Positions 12,557-24,015 of a DNA stretch of 64,000 nucleotides are shown piece after piece; position 1 is the first letter of the stretch; each line of letters starts with the position of its first letter. Under the pieces are notes generated by a model. It was given only the letters and a program-made list of their open reading frames with translations, had not been told where the DNA came from and did no database searches. Source of the DNA: Turbatrix aceti (Eukaryota; Nematoda; Chromadorea; Rhabditida; Panagrolaimidae). The stretch is taken from NCBI GenBank assembly GCA_963969345.1, contig OZ017767.1, positions 310,001 through 374,000 of the forward strand. The letters are read 5' to 3'. The translations under genes were made by a program, and so were the position numbers.

Positions 12557-15500
12557 TCAAAGTTGATTCAACTCGGTAGCCTTTTGATGATCGAGATTAT
12601 GAGCGTGAGGGGCGTTGTCGACGTATATGGCCTTGTTTTCGTCGACAACCATGCCTTCGAGCCGGATGGTGCGCCGAAGCTCGTCCGCTGCTTCTTGCGA
12701 TGCCGTTCGACGACGAGCATTAGATCGAATGCGTGGCAGGCGTTTTGGATAGGCGATCGTGCCCTTGGGAAAATTAGTTTTACGGTAGTCTTCTGCTTGT
12801 TCGAGTGCTCCCTGGAGGTAGAACAGGGCCTGGTCAGAGAGGTCGAGGCGCGACAAATGATTCTCGCAGTCGGTGAGTTCGAAGTGAACACTCGCCGTCG
12901 ATGAGTCATCTTCCTCGACTTCCATACTGTCAGAATCAGAGTCCGGGGACTTGAAAACCCTGGGAACACTGCCAAAAACGAGTTCATAGCAGAGGGTGTC
13001 TGCTCTGTCGTGTTTGGTGTCAATTTCTCTAAAAATAAGTCAATCCTTAAAAACTTCACAAAAAATCTAAACAAACCTCAGAATCGGTTCGTAAAGATGG
13101 AACGTGTCTTCACGGGGAAAAATTCGAACAAAATCTCCTACGCGAGTTTTTTCGCATCGGATTCGCGATGCCGAGGTTCTGATACGCGCACTCATCGACA
13201 GATTTGTCTTGACATCGGTGGAGGGAGATTTCTTGAACCTCGCGTTTCCCAGGCGTCGACGATTCATCGGGCCCAGCCGGGACGTCAGATAGAGCGACCT
13301 ACCACGAGTTCCTCCAAGCGTAGAATGCTCCGGATAGATAGGCGTAGTGTCACTCGTCATTGACGCCGTCATGGAAGCCGTATCAAAGTCAGTGTCGTCA
13401 CCTGGATCATTTTCAACCTCATCCGTACTCACGTTGGTAACATTCGATCCATGGGCAAGAGGAATCATGGCAAGGTTGAGGGTGTCGCAGACGACCTTCG
13501 CTTTCAAGACGGAATCCAGGGGTGAATCACTGAAAAATGCAGGATTTTTATTACAAAAGTACCTAATACAATAAAAAAAACTCACCAAGACAAGCTCGGT
13601 GACAAGTTGACTTCCAGCAGCCATGGCTTGAGGTTAGCGTCAACAAGGATATCGAAGCCAAAAAGTTCAAAGCAGGTATTCGGGCCAAGGCCAGTTGACC
13701 TCACCACGCTGTTGACCTGCGATTGGATGGAGAGCAATGTTTTGATAACGATATCCTCGATGCGTACCATCAAAAGCTCGGTATCATGCCCCTGTTCGTG
13801 AAGGTGTTGAAGCAGGTTGGACAGGTACCACTTGTGACCAACGCCTCCGTCAGTTGGGTCTATGTTTCTGAAAAAAAACACCATCAGGGCACTTTTAGGG
13901 CTGAATACAGCGATCGACACAGCCCGGGCAAAGCTCTAGAATAAAATTTTTTGACGACAAAGTGTTGTGTTTGTATGTTACTTCACGTCCGCATAACATT
14001 CAAAGGCTGCTATTGTATTACTTTTGATGAGTAACACTGCAGTTTTGGCTTTATTTATTACGACCGATGAATAACTTTTTTTAGACGCTAAATTATTACT
14101 TTTGTCAAAGGTAACATTATTGGTTGCTGCTTATTGTGTTACTTCATGTGCGCCGAATAACATTCGAAAAGCATTACGATGTTACTTTTGTTAGAAAAAT
14201 TAAAAAAACGGTCCGTGCAATATAAAAAATATAAAAAAAAACGATTTTTTTAACAACACTCCATTATTTTTTAAAATAATAAAAACTATCAAGATCGCAA
14301 ACTACAAACACATATGACTCATACCAAATTTAAAGTTTGGACAAAACAGATCTGCCGTTTTGACAAATAAACGTAGACCCTAGTTCTAATTAATCATGAA
14401 AAACTCACTTGACAAATTCAGGATTATCCTTGTTGAGCGAGTAGTTTGTGAGGTGAGCCCACGGGTTGAGTTCCTTCTCGCCATCCAGAGGCTCGGCGTA
14501 CTCCACGGTTGCAAATCGTGCCAGGCCCTCGTTGAACTGGTAGACAATGAGAGGCTTGAAAGACGTAACTGCGACGTAAATTCTCAAGTCAAACTTCAGA
14601 TTATTGACCAGGAGAACGTCAGTGATGTATTCCGACACAACCAGTCGATTTCTGGCGTCCGAATTATGGGATTCTTCTTTCAGCTCTTGGATATCGTCAA
14701 CCGAACGTACGAATTTGATTCCACGGCCTCGAGACGAAGCGGCAGGTTTGACAATAAACGTAGGAGGCTTCGGAGCATCACAGCACGCCTTCAGTGTTTC
14801 CAGTTCCTCCGGAAGGACAAAAGACTTTGGAAACTAAAAAAAATCATGAAAATATTCTAATCAAAAAATCCTGACTTACAAAGCCATATTGATTGGGGAA
14901 AAAATCCTTCATCGCCTTGAGGTTTTCATTGAGTGCGTCTTTCTTGGTAATCAACTTGGTCAGAGGAAAGTGATTCATCCGCTGCCAGGGAAGCATGCTC
15001 TGGAGTGTGGAGCGTGAAAAATGGGTATTAGCCCAGATCACGTTGACATTTGGATTTTTTCGGGAGCACTAAAAACAAATGTCATAAAACCAAGACATCA
15101 TTGATCGTAAACAAACCTGCATAAAGCCATAGGCGTACAAGAAAGATTTGATAATGCGCGAATCAGACTTGACAAGCTTGAAACACATGTTGTAACGCTG
15201 ACCGATGGATGTGAACTTATCCGGCTGGGTTCCAGAGCGTACGGAATTTGATGTAATATTTCGCAGGCTGTCAACTTTGAAACGCAGGTACTAAATTGAC
15301 AAAAAACATGAAAAATTCGGTTAAAAAAAACTAACAGTGTACTTCGGACGCGAACGTTTTGGTTCGATACTGGCAGCAGTCTCAGAATGCTGATCGGCTT
15401 CTTCGTCACCTTCAGCGGGCTCGTTCTCGTTATCGCTGCTGCTGCAACCGCTTTCAATGTTGCCACGAGCAGCGCCAACGTCGACATCGTCACCGTCGGG

Positions 15501-15578
15501 TCCTAGACGCCGTTGATGTCCGCGTCCGCGCCGTCGCTTAAGACTCGACGAATCGATTGAACCACACACATCTGACAT
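12557..15578 (-). CDS. TTLL5: Tubulin polyglutamylase, TTLL5 type
   Basis: Seven exons: 15578-15336, 15290-15117, 15068-14880, 14833-14409, 13867-13586, 13529-13077 and 13028-12557. They give 745 residues with frame kept at every junction. TTL-like ligases add glutamates to tubulin tails on axonemal and neuronal microtubules using ATP. Family signals in order: IWANTHFSRSTLQ and WQRMNHFPLT (residues about 145-165), the ATP-grasp loop VKPAASSRGRGI (about 230), FKFDLRIYVAVTS written here as LKFDLRIYVAVTS, HLTNYSLNK, and CFELFGFDILVD with KPWLLEVNLSPSL (about 405-432). The block NLSPSLSCDSPLD favours TTLL5 over TTLL4. The ATG is preceded at 5 nt by a TTTATAG acceptor. The first 80 residues and the last 300 are acidic or low complexity; the long C-terminal tail seen in vertebrate TTLL5 is shorter here. 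Intron 4 (541 nt) carries a repeat shared with the neighbouring gene. Confidence 0.93.
13955..14200. repeat. Intronic TTAC/GTAAC repeat cluster (TTLL5 intron 4)
   Basis: Degenerate units alternate TTACTTTTGn..GTAAC with TGTTACTTCACGTCCGC-like blocks. The exact 17-mer TGTTACTTCACGTCCGC is at 13976-13992 and a variant begins near 14138. The same family fills an intron of the divergently transcribed ASPSCR1-like gene at 17380-17625. Confidence 0.75.
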
Positions 15579-15973
15579 GACGCCTATAAAGCGAACAAAA
15601 AACCTCAGCAAGTAGGAACATAAAAATGCGCGCCAAAAAATTATCACGAGGTAAGCTGACATTCTGGCTACCAGAAATCGCGTACAATGCGTATTTCGCA
15701 CAAACTTGAGGTAAAAGCCGGCTAAACGTGCACACTAGAGTAGCAAGTTACTAACCACATGGTCAAAATTCAATTCCGCCAGACACACACCTCACGTCAT
15801 TTTTTTAGGAGAAAATGTAACGCTTTTTAAAATCGTGGTGAGAAGCAGCGTTTTGTGAATTTTGACATAATGCTGACTTTGTTTTGTTTATTGTCATCGT
15901 AATCGTTTGCCGTCTCATTTCTATCTTTTTCACCTGCTTTGTAACTTGCTTTTACGATACTTTTTGTTTCACC
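15579..15973. promoter_or_regulatory. Divergent intergenic region, TTLL5 / ASPSCR1-like
   Basis: These 395 bp separate two head-to-head genes and must hold the 5' signals of both. I see the TTLL5 leader acceptor at 15584-15585 (minus strand) but no clear TATA box or other named motif. Confidence 0.45.
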
Positions 15974-18298
15974 ATGTCTAGCTTGACTATTCTGTGCCCA
16001 AATGCGAGGCGATGTAAGGTGGCTGTTACGCCTGGAAAGTTGTTGAGACAGGTTTGTGCTATTACTATAGAGATAAAGTGGCGACCAAAGTTGGCATTAG
16101 GTATTCGAAGAAGCTTGCCTGTCTCTGGGATACGATGCCAACAGCTACGAACTCCAGTACAAGGGCAAGCCGGTCGATGTAGGGATCCCGTTTCGACTTT
16201 CTGGATTTGCAAACAACGCTACGCTGGATCTTGTCCCGACGGATGCCGGACAACCAGGTGAATGCAAGGCTGCAGAAGAAGTAGAAATCGCACTGCAGAC
16301 ACCTGAGGGGAGGACGATCAGGAAGACGACGTCTGCTTCCACGCTTTGGCAGGTTTTGATAGATTTTGGCGTCAAATTGGACGACATTTCACCCGGTATG
16401 GCACCGAGTATGGGGTATTTGAATATCCAGGTAGGTACAAGTGTAAAACTCAAAAACAATGGTTTTAGGCTAAGTAATTTTCAATTTTTTAGTTCACTGG
16501 ATCCGATATGCTCAAGACCCGCACTCTCAAGTCCATCGGAGTGTCCAAGGGACGAGTTCTCCTCCGCTACTCACAGTCTGCTTTCTCCGCCGAAGCCGCT
16601 GCGGCCCAAAAAGCCGAACTTGAAGCTGAGGCTGCAACCCGGCGTCAGCTGGAAGCCAAATTTGCCCAGAAAAAGAGTGACAACGAATTCCGCGCCGAGC
16701 TGGACGCCAGACGTGAGCGGCAGTTTGACGAACGTCAGCAGCGACTCCAAGAAGAGGCCCAGGCTGCGATTGCCGCCAACGTCGTTCAGTCGAGTTTCGA
16801 AGAGACCGCAAACACTGGCGACACTCCTGCGACCCCGGCCGATGAAATTTCTCGTCTCGAAGCCACGCTGAGGATTCTGGACTCTTCGCTGCAGTCAAAT
16901 CGTTCCGATCAACTGGTCGACAGGCTGCTCGGGGAAAATGGCGTCCTCAGAACCAACGTGGAGGTGCAGGAGCTTGTTGCTGCATCGCAAATGCCCTCCC
17001 GAGAACTCGACAATCCATTTGCCAACTTCAAGGTTTGTTTGTTTCGTTGAAAATAATCAAAAAGTTTTTAAATGATTTTTTCAGTTCCCAGAAACAAAGA
17101 TCACTCCATCCTATCTGAGCGATGTTACTGATGTCTACAGCAACGTGCAGCGTGAAATTCACGTTACTCCACCGGCTGACAGAAGTCCCGTAGTTTTTGA
17201 TCGAACAGAAGGCGTTGGCACCAAGGGAAAGAACGATCAGGAAGATGTCGATGATGGAGTGTATGAGACTACGGTTGCTGATCTCAAGGCGCGTCAACGG
17301 ACTTTAGCGGCTGAAATGTAGGTTTTTGTAGGGCGGAATATCCGTAAACGTTTCTAAAAGAGCAACAAAATATTTTTTATTATTGTGTTCTATTCTGTTA
17401 CTTTTGTTTGGAGTAACATTTGAAATTGGTGCTTGTTTTGTTACTTCACGTCCGCTGCATAACATTTTTCTGCCACTAATGTACTACTTTTGATAGGAGT
17501 AACATTCAACTGTCGTCGCTATTGTGTTAACATGTATTTACTGCATAACATGTATTTTTCACTAAAGTATTACTTTTAAAATGAGTAACATGGTGCTTTT
17601 GTCGCTATTATGTTATTCTTATTTTTAGATCTTTCAGATTCTTTTTTTTTGTTTTTTTTGGCTCAAATTTCAATTTCAATTTCGATAAACAAAATGTTTT
17701 TTTCTAGCCGCGCCAACGAACAACGCGCTTTTGTGCCTCGGGCATTCATTGAACAAAAAAATCGCGAACGTAAGATCTCGGTTTTCAAAAATACAGTTAT
17801 CCGTTTTCTTCTTCCCGGAAACGATACTCTTCAGGCCGTCTTCTTTTCCATTGAATCTGGTTGGTTTTTTTTTTGGGTTTTTATTTTTTTTATTTGTTGT
17901 GCTTTTTAGCTGCTGCAGTTTACCAGTTTGTCGAATCAACGTTTCCGAATACCGTCTTTGATTTGAACCTTTTTCTCAAAGAAAAACTGGTCCGCAGCAC
18001 AACCAAGAATCTGATCGATGTCGGTTTGGCTCCGAAATCGAATATCATTCTTCGTTTCTCCGGTCAACAACCTGCTATACCAAACTCGGTTCTGCGAGTC
18101 GGTATCACGGATGCCGAAGACGTCAGCAAGACGTGGCTATCAGTCAACGGGATTTTCGAGCCCTACAATCCGACGGTCTCTGCCGAATGCCAGACTGCGC
18201 AGAACAAACGCCAGCACGATGGAGCAACTGCATCCGGAGCCCCTCCACCCCAGCGTCGCAACATTGATGGCTTGCCCAAGTGGCTGAAGCCCAAATGA
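15974..18298 (+). CDS. ASPSCR1: TUG/ASPSCR1-like UBX-domain protein
   Basis: Six exons (15974-16051, 16101-16430, 16493-17032, 17085-17317, 17708-17859, 17910-18298) encode 573 residues. The N-terminus has the TUG ubiquitin-like fold: MSSLTILCPNARRCKVAVTP followed by YELQYKGKPVDVGIPFRLSG and ATLDLVP. A second ubiquitin-like segment (EIALQTPEGRTIRKTTS) follows, then an Ala/Glu/Arg-rich coiled coil (about 165-245), the marker block SPVVFDRTEG, and a C-terminal UBX domain (IRFLLPGNDTLQAVFFS through LAPKSNIILRF). In animals this family binds p97/VCP; in mammals it retains GLUT4 vesicles and helps disassemble p97. The last exon ends in a Lys-rich tail (GLPKWLKPK). Intron 4 is 390 nt and filled with the TTAC/GTAAC repeat; the others are 49-62 nt. 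Confidence 0.88.
17380..17625. repeat. Intronic TTAC/GTAAC repeat cluster (ASPSCR1-like intron 4)
   Basis: About four degenerate units of 50-65 bp with TTACTTTTG, GAGTAACAT and CATAACAT motifs. The 17-mer at 17439-17455 is identical to 13976-13992 in the TTLL5 intron. Splice sites lie outside the cluster. Confidence 0.75.
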
Positions 18299-18971
18299 TG
18301 GGTATGTTGACACGGTGCCTTCTTTCTTGCTGTGATTAATTTATGGTGAAAAAAGTTTAACATTGGTTGATATAAACCTATTTTGAAAAATATTTGATGA
18401 CCAGTTTAGAATTCTGGCTCATAGATAATTCCCATAATGTTGTATTCGTTATTTTGGCGCGCTGCATGACAATACCATAACGTTAACAAAATGGCGTTGA
18501 AAATATATGTACTTTAAAATATTTGATACCCAAAAATAAAGAAAAATACAATTTCTTTCGAGAATAACTTTTTTTCCAATGATATTTTTTATTATCACAG
18601 GTCCACCGAATTTGACAATGCACCCATACAAGACAATATAACTTTATTATAATTTTTCTATACAGGCAATATATATTTTTGTTACAAAAAACATGATTAG
18701 TAGTAAGCACATATGTATTCTCTGTGTAGATGATTTACCATAGTATCATACGTGTTACAAAACTACGGTACAAAAAAATTTACAAAATTATAATTTGTTG
18801 GTTGCAAGGCACGACCGTGTTTGTTTTACACAAAAAAAAACTTTTTTTCATTTAGGCGTTAAAATTGTTGAAAAAAAAGTTTAAAAAAGAAATCACTGGT
18901 TAGCGTTTTGACGTGTGTGTGTGTGTGTGTGCTACGATCCATCATCGTATACCGCCTGTGGCAACACTTGT
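18299..18971. other. Convergent intergenic region with GT microsatellite
   Basis: An AT-rich stretch between two convergent genes. It contains a short GT microsatellite at about 18912-18930 and no coding signal that I trust. Confidence 0.5.
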
Positions 18972-20384
18972 CTACAGTACCCATCTTGTAATGCCAATCA
19001 AAGCAAGTGTTGACAGAAGGGTCGTAACCAGGCCACGTCCAACGACTCCCTCCGCTGAGTTGCATAGCGAGTCGCTACAACAACAAATGTACCCGAGATT
19101 GGGTATGTTTTGACATGTGTCAAATATGCGATATGTCTGACAGATGGATGATACACCTGTGCCGTCGCAGTATCGTACCTGTAAAAAGACACTAATTATG
19201 TAACAATGAAAAGTGCAGCAAAAAAATAGAGACTTGTTTGACCTTGATCAAACAGCCATTGTTGAGTAAGAAAAGGGGTAAAGTGGTCACATGCATGACA
19301 CTTCTTCCCGGTGAACACTACTTGAAATTACAGGAAGTCAATTTTGTTGTCAAGGGATTTTTTTGATTGTCATTTGTCAATCAAAAAAATCCGGATGTTT
19401 ATAAAAAATATTTGATAAAAATTATTATTTATACATACGAAAAAAAATTTTAAAAAAAATTTCATAATTTTTTTTCTAAATTCTAAATTAGCGTAACGAA
19501 AATTACGCCATCAATTTGTTCACAGTAAGCATTTTTTATATTTGCGTTAATTTTTTCCCCGTATGTGCCGATATTGGCCGTTCAGATGATCGGAGATCGA
19601 TCGTATCGATGCATCACTGCAAGTTGCCCCGTCCGCTCCGTCACACTTTTTGTCACGGCCATCTATTTATCCACAAGTTGACATCAACCAACGAGAGTAA
19701 AAATACAATAAAATAGAAAAATTAATTGGATTTTTTTCGAGTCTCGTCACAGCTTGATGCCAATACAAAACATACAAACAAAAATAATTTGTGTCTAACA
19801 GAAAAAGTTTCTCCTTTTTGTGTTTTTTGATGAAAAAATAGTATAAAAAATTAGTTATGCAAATTTCCTTCAAATTGTAAAATTAACATTCTAATTTCGT
19901 CCCAATTTTTTTAATTTGATCACAAGAAAGGGGGGGGGGAAAGGGGGAAAATTATGCGTTATTTTATTGGGGTGCACCAATACCTCACGACAATCCATTA
20001 TTTTTCCCGGGAAAAAAACAGAAAAAAAGGTATGATCGATTATTCAAAGGTCACTAGTATAAGAAAAAATTTATATTATACAAACAAATATATACATGCT
20101 CAGGAAAAAAACTAGCAAAAAATTTTATAAACGATTACAAATATTTTTTAAATCAAAACTGGATTTTTGACCGTAAAAAATGTTCTGTTTCACGTTTTCC
20201 TGTAAAAAATACTTACCGTATCCAAGCCGAGTGTTTGTTTGATGCAGCTGATTGAGGGGCATTCAAGGATCTGAAGCTGGCTTCCGGAGTAGCACTGAAT
20301 GCTCTGAACCACTGTTGGCAGGGCTATCAGCATGATAGCGAGTGTTGCAATGACCGAATTTGGAACTTGGCTGTGGCTGACCAT
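18972..20384 (-). CDS. Ly6/uPAR-type three-finger GPI-anchored protein
   Basis: Two exons, 20384-20217 and 19178-18972, join in phase 0 (GTAAGT donor, TTTTTACAG acceptor) to give 124 residues. Residues 1-28 are a signal peptide (hydrophobic core VIATLAIMLIALPTVV). The mature part has ten cysteines: C31, C42, C47, C60, C69, C78, C88, C89, C90 and C95. The segment ends in the CCCSDSLCN signature typical of Ly6/uPAR domains. After it comes a short spacer and a C-terminal hydrophobic stretch (LVTTLLSTLALIGI) that looks like a GPI-attachment signal. Such proteins sit on the outer cell surface and often modulate receptors or channels; the nematode ODR-2 relatives act in neurons. The 1038-nt intron contains a perfect hairpin. 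The partner of this particular protein cannot be inferred. Confidence 0.82.
19355..19392. repeat. Perfect 15-bp hairpin in the Ly6 gene intron
   Basis: GGATTTTTTTGATTG (19355-19369) and its exact reverse complement (19378-19392) flank an 8-nt loop. The stem is a perfect inverted repeat in AT-rich DNA. It may be a MITE remnant or a chance palindrome. Confidence 0.8.
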
Positions 20385-23300
20385 TTTTCGTGATAAGCTT
20401 AAAATTATCCCTCGTTAAAACTTTTTTTAAATTCTTCAAAAAAACACTAAAAAGTACAAAAATCCGTCAAGCGAGTAAAAAATTAGTACATTTCAAGGAA
20501 GGATTAATCAACTTCCCTTCTACACGCCAAACAAGTTGTAAAAAGGCCCCGCCACAAAAGGGGGATAATGAATTTACATTTGCTGTAATACACGCGTTTT
20601 GAACACACTCCAAACAGACAAAAGGCGCCGTAATACGATGGAGGGTGATGGACGATGCATCGATGGTCGACGTACGCCCCCTCCGCCGGTTGTCCAGCCC
20701 GGTGGTCGCCAATGACCTGACCAAACTTCACGCTGGCTGAGGGAAACAGGAGGAAAGAAAGGCAAAGTAAGGGATAGTCGGGGGGAGGGGAGCGGTGTAC
20801 ACGAGACAATGAAACAGTCGTAATCGACAGTGTCTTCGGGGTGTATGCCCGTGTTCTATTGTAAGATTGACCACTGCCAAATACGGACCACCAGGTACGG
20901 TTTGGTTCGTAAATTTTCAAAAAGGAGGTATTGGAGGACAATGAATTTATGTTAGCGTTTCGCTTTTTAAATTTGATAAAGTATCTAAATTTTTTGTACA
21001 ACGCAATTATTTTACAAATTAAAGAATTTTTTAAATTTAAAAGTTGTGTAAAATAATTAAATATAAAATTGAAATAAAACAGTTTTAAATCCAAAATTCA
21101 AGTCAATTTCATGAAAACCTTTTTCATAGCGCAAAGTAAACAATAATAGCCCTTCCTACTTTAACGCGTTCAAACGAACCGGCACTAGTAGTTAGGAAGA
21201 CAACGCTGATGGCGATGATGCTGTTAACGCCTTCCCTCGCTTCTTTCCAATCTCAGCCTCACCCTTCCCCCTCCCACTTGCGGTCATGGAAAATAACTTA
21301 ATTTACCATCATTTGAAAAGCATGACAAAGAACTCTCTAACTCCAAAAGTTGAATGCGAATAGCCGGTCCACCCCACTGTGGTGCGCCGTGCCGAGCTCG
21401 GCTCTTAGCTGTTCTAAGATTTTTTGAAAACCTGGCAACTTGCCTTCTGGTCTCTTGTGTTGACTGAAAATGTTTGGGGGCAGACCACTAGTACAATTAC
21501 GATTACACAACTTTTGGGAGGAAATTTTTGCACTAAAGAACAGTTCGACTTCCGAGTGTGTATTTTTGGAGCGTAATCACTGGCCGCCTGGTGGGTGGTG
21601 GCTTGATGGGGTAAAAATAAGAATAAAAATTCATTCAACAACCCCACCAACAGAATTAAATGGTTTTACTGACTTGGGCAACAAAAAAACAAGTGATTTG
21701 AATTTATCAAAGCGTAACAACAAGCAATCCACCCTGGACGGATCGTAAACACAAATAACATGCGCTCCATTTAGACCGATTTAGATCACCTCAAACAATG
21801 CCAGAATTTCCTCGTGAGCGCGCAAAGCCCTCTCATCCAGGCTGAATGAAAAAGGCGGAGTCCCCTACACGCACCCTCTCGCGCATGCTTCAAAAAAGGT
21901 GTAGAAAGGTGAAGAGGGTTTCAAACCACTTATCGTTCTTGTTCTCTTTTTGGCAGTGTAGGGGAATAAGAGGATGTTCCAGGTGCCTTGCATCCATCCT
22001 ATCGCGTCATTCTCTCTTCCTTCCGTCTGTCAAAAAGTATATTGTACAGAAATCCTATTCACCTAAACCACTGATGCAATACGCTGGGAAAGAGACAAAA
22101 AAAGAGAATTTTGTGGCATGAGGATGACAACGAGAAAAAAAGACCGGAAATGGGCGGCAGATGGTGACTTACTTATTTACATGACAACAACTTTGAATCA
22201 AAAATCAAAGGGGGATCATGTTTGTGGTTGTTTACGATTTAAAAAAAAAGACACAATAAAAATGTATGAAAGAATTTAGGGGTGCGAAACATTTTATACG
22301 AACTGAAACTTATTGAAATTTTTTTTAATTTGTACCAAAAATTTTTTCTGTCATTGCAATTTAAAAAAGTTTGATTCGCGATGGGAACGATATTGCGACA
22401 GCATAGCTTTCATTCTTGCCATTTGCATCCCATCCTTACTTACACAATATTCAAACAAACAAAAGTCAAGTGCCTGTCTGAAAAAAACACTCATCACAGT
22501 CTGGGCACTTTTTGACCTGCTTTGAGCACTTTTTCTCTTGAGCTGAAAAGAACGCAAAAAAAATGAAATTGCAGACCGACGATCGATGGTCAAAAAACTC
22601 ATAGTTGTCTTTTTTATTAGATCGTATATGTAATTCCTAATGTTATTTATGACCAAACAAAATACAACACCTATTAAAAAAGTGTAAATGAGTCTAAAAT
22701 AAAGCCAATAGAAAAAAAACTTTGTGACATGATGAGGCATCATGTAAAAATGTCCACGGCAACTGATTTCGAAGTGGGACTCATGTCTGTCTTCTTGTAC
22801 TTTCTATCACGTTTTTTTCGCCTTCTTGTCTATTTGCCTCCAAACCATTTTGCTTCGGAAAAAAAGTGCTCCGCACAGTGTGCTGACAAAGCAATTCACA
22901 GTAGTAGGCCAAAAAGGCTGTGAATTGTCGACAACAACAGGGGGGGGGAGAAGAAAGAACGGCCCGCCGCCGAAGCATCGCGGCAGTCTTTCTTCTTTTG
23001 ATGCTTTTTCAAACTACACGCTAAGTATAACTAAGTAGCTAACTTTTTTATGGAAGTTGTTGCACTGATTTTGGGGCAAGAAAAAAGTTTGTAAAATTTT
23101 AGAAGAAAAGGATAAACTTCTGGATAAAAAATTTTGCTTTACAATTTGTTTAATAAATTAAATAACAAAAAAATATTATATTTCAACCAGACATAAGTGC
23201 GGTAAATTTTTTTTATAAAATAAACAATATTAAATTAAAAAAATAAACCGACAGAAATTTTTTAAAACATTCAAAAAATCAAATTAGGTACACATTTACC

Positions 23301-24015
23301 AATCAAACTTTAAAATCAAATTCAGATATCGAGTATTATCTCTTTTTCAACAAAAGTGACATGGCAGGAACTGCAACAACAGCTGCCCTCGACGATGTGA
23401 TGACTGTACGCCAGTCTGTTTCATGGTAAGCCACACCCAAACCATCCCTTATCGCTTCCCTAAAAGTTCCCCTCTCACTCATCTACAATTCATCCACAAG
23501 ACACGTTCAGACACCGGTTATTTGTAATCCGTAATCCGTTTTTTTACGCATAACAACATGAGTTTTCAACCGTTGAAACGTGTAATTTAAAGCTAATCCT
23601 ACCATGTTAGGACCTTGCACAGTGGTGAGGATTTTGAAATGATTTTTTTATTTATTTATTTTTCAAACTGGTTTTTTTTCTGGAAAACTTACCCAGAATG
23701 AGTCGGTGTTTTGAAGAAAAAACAGTTACTGTTATTTTTATTCAAGAAATATTGGTTGTTACAAGTTTTAAAAAAGGTTTTTTGAGAAAGAAGACAAAAT
23801 CAGAAAGAAAATATTTTTATCTCTCCAAAAACCAACACTGACTTGATAACATTAGTTTTTGTCCGAATTTTTGACGAAATTAGAAACAAGTAATTTATTT
23901 TCCAATTTTATTCAATCTGTATAAATATTTGAAGATAAATAACAAAATAAATCCACAAACAATATTTATCACACTGTAGAATCCTCCAGCCATAAATCAC
24001 TGTGGCGGGGTGCTA
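20385..24015. other. Long intergenic region, no supported gene
   Basis: These 3.6 kb are AT-rich with homopolymer runs. Open frames here have no splice-consistent partners or protein-like composition. A possible isolated plus-strand first exon (ATG 23361 to a GTAAGC donor at 23426) has no identifiable continuation. The part at 20385-20800 probably contains the promoter of the Ly6 gene. Confidence 0.5.

Noticed and set aside
23361..23425. Plus-strand possible first exon (MAGTATTAALDD...) with a GTAAGC donor
   Set aside because: No downstream plus-strand exon of matching phase was found before the oppositely oriented K2P gene.
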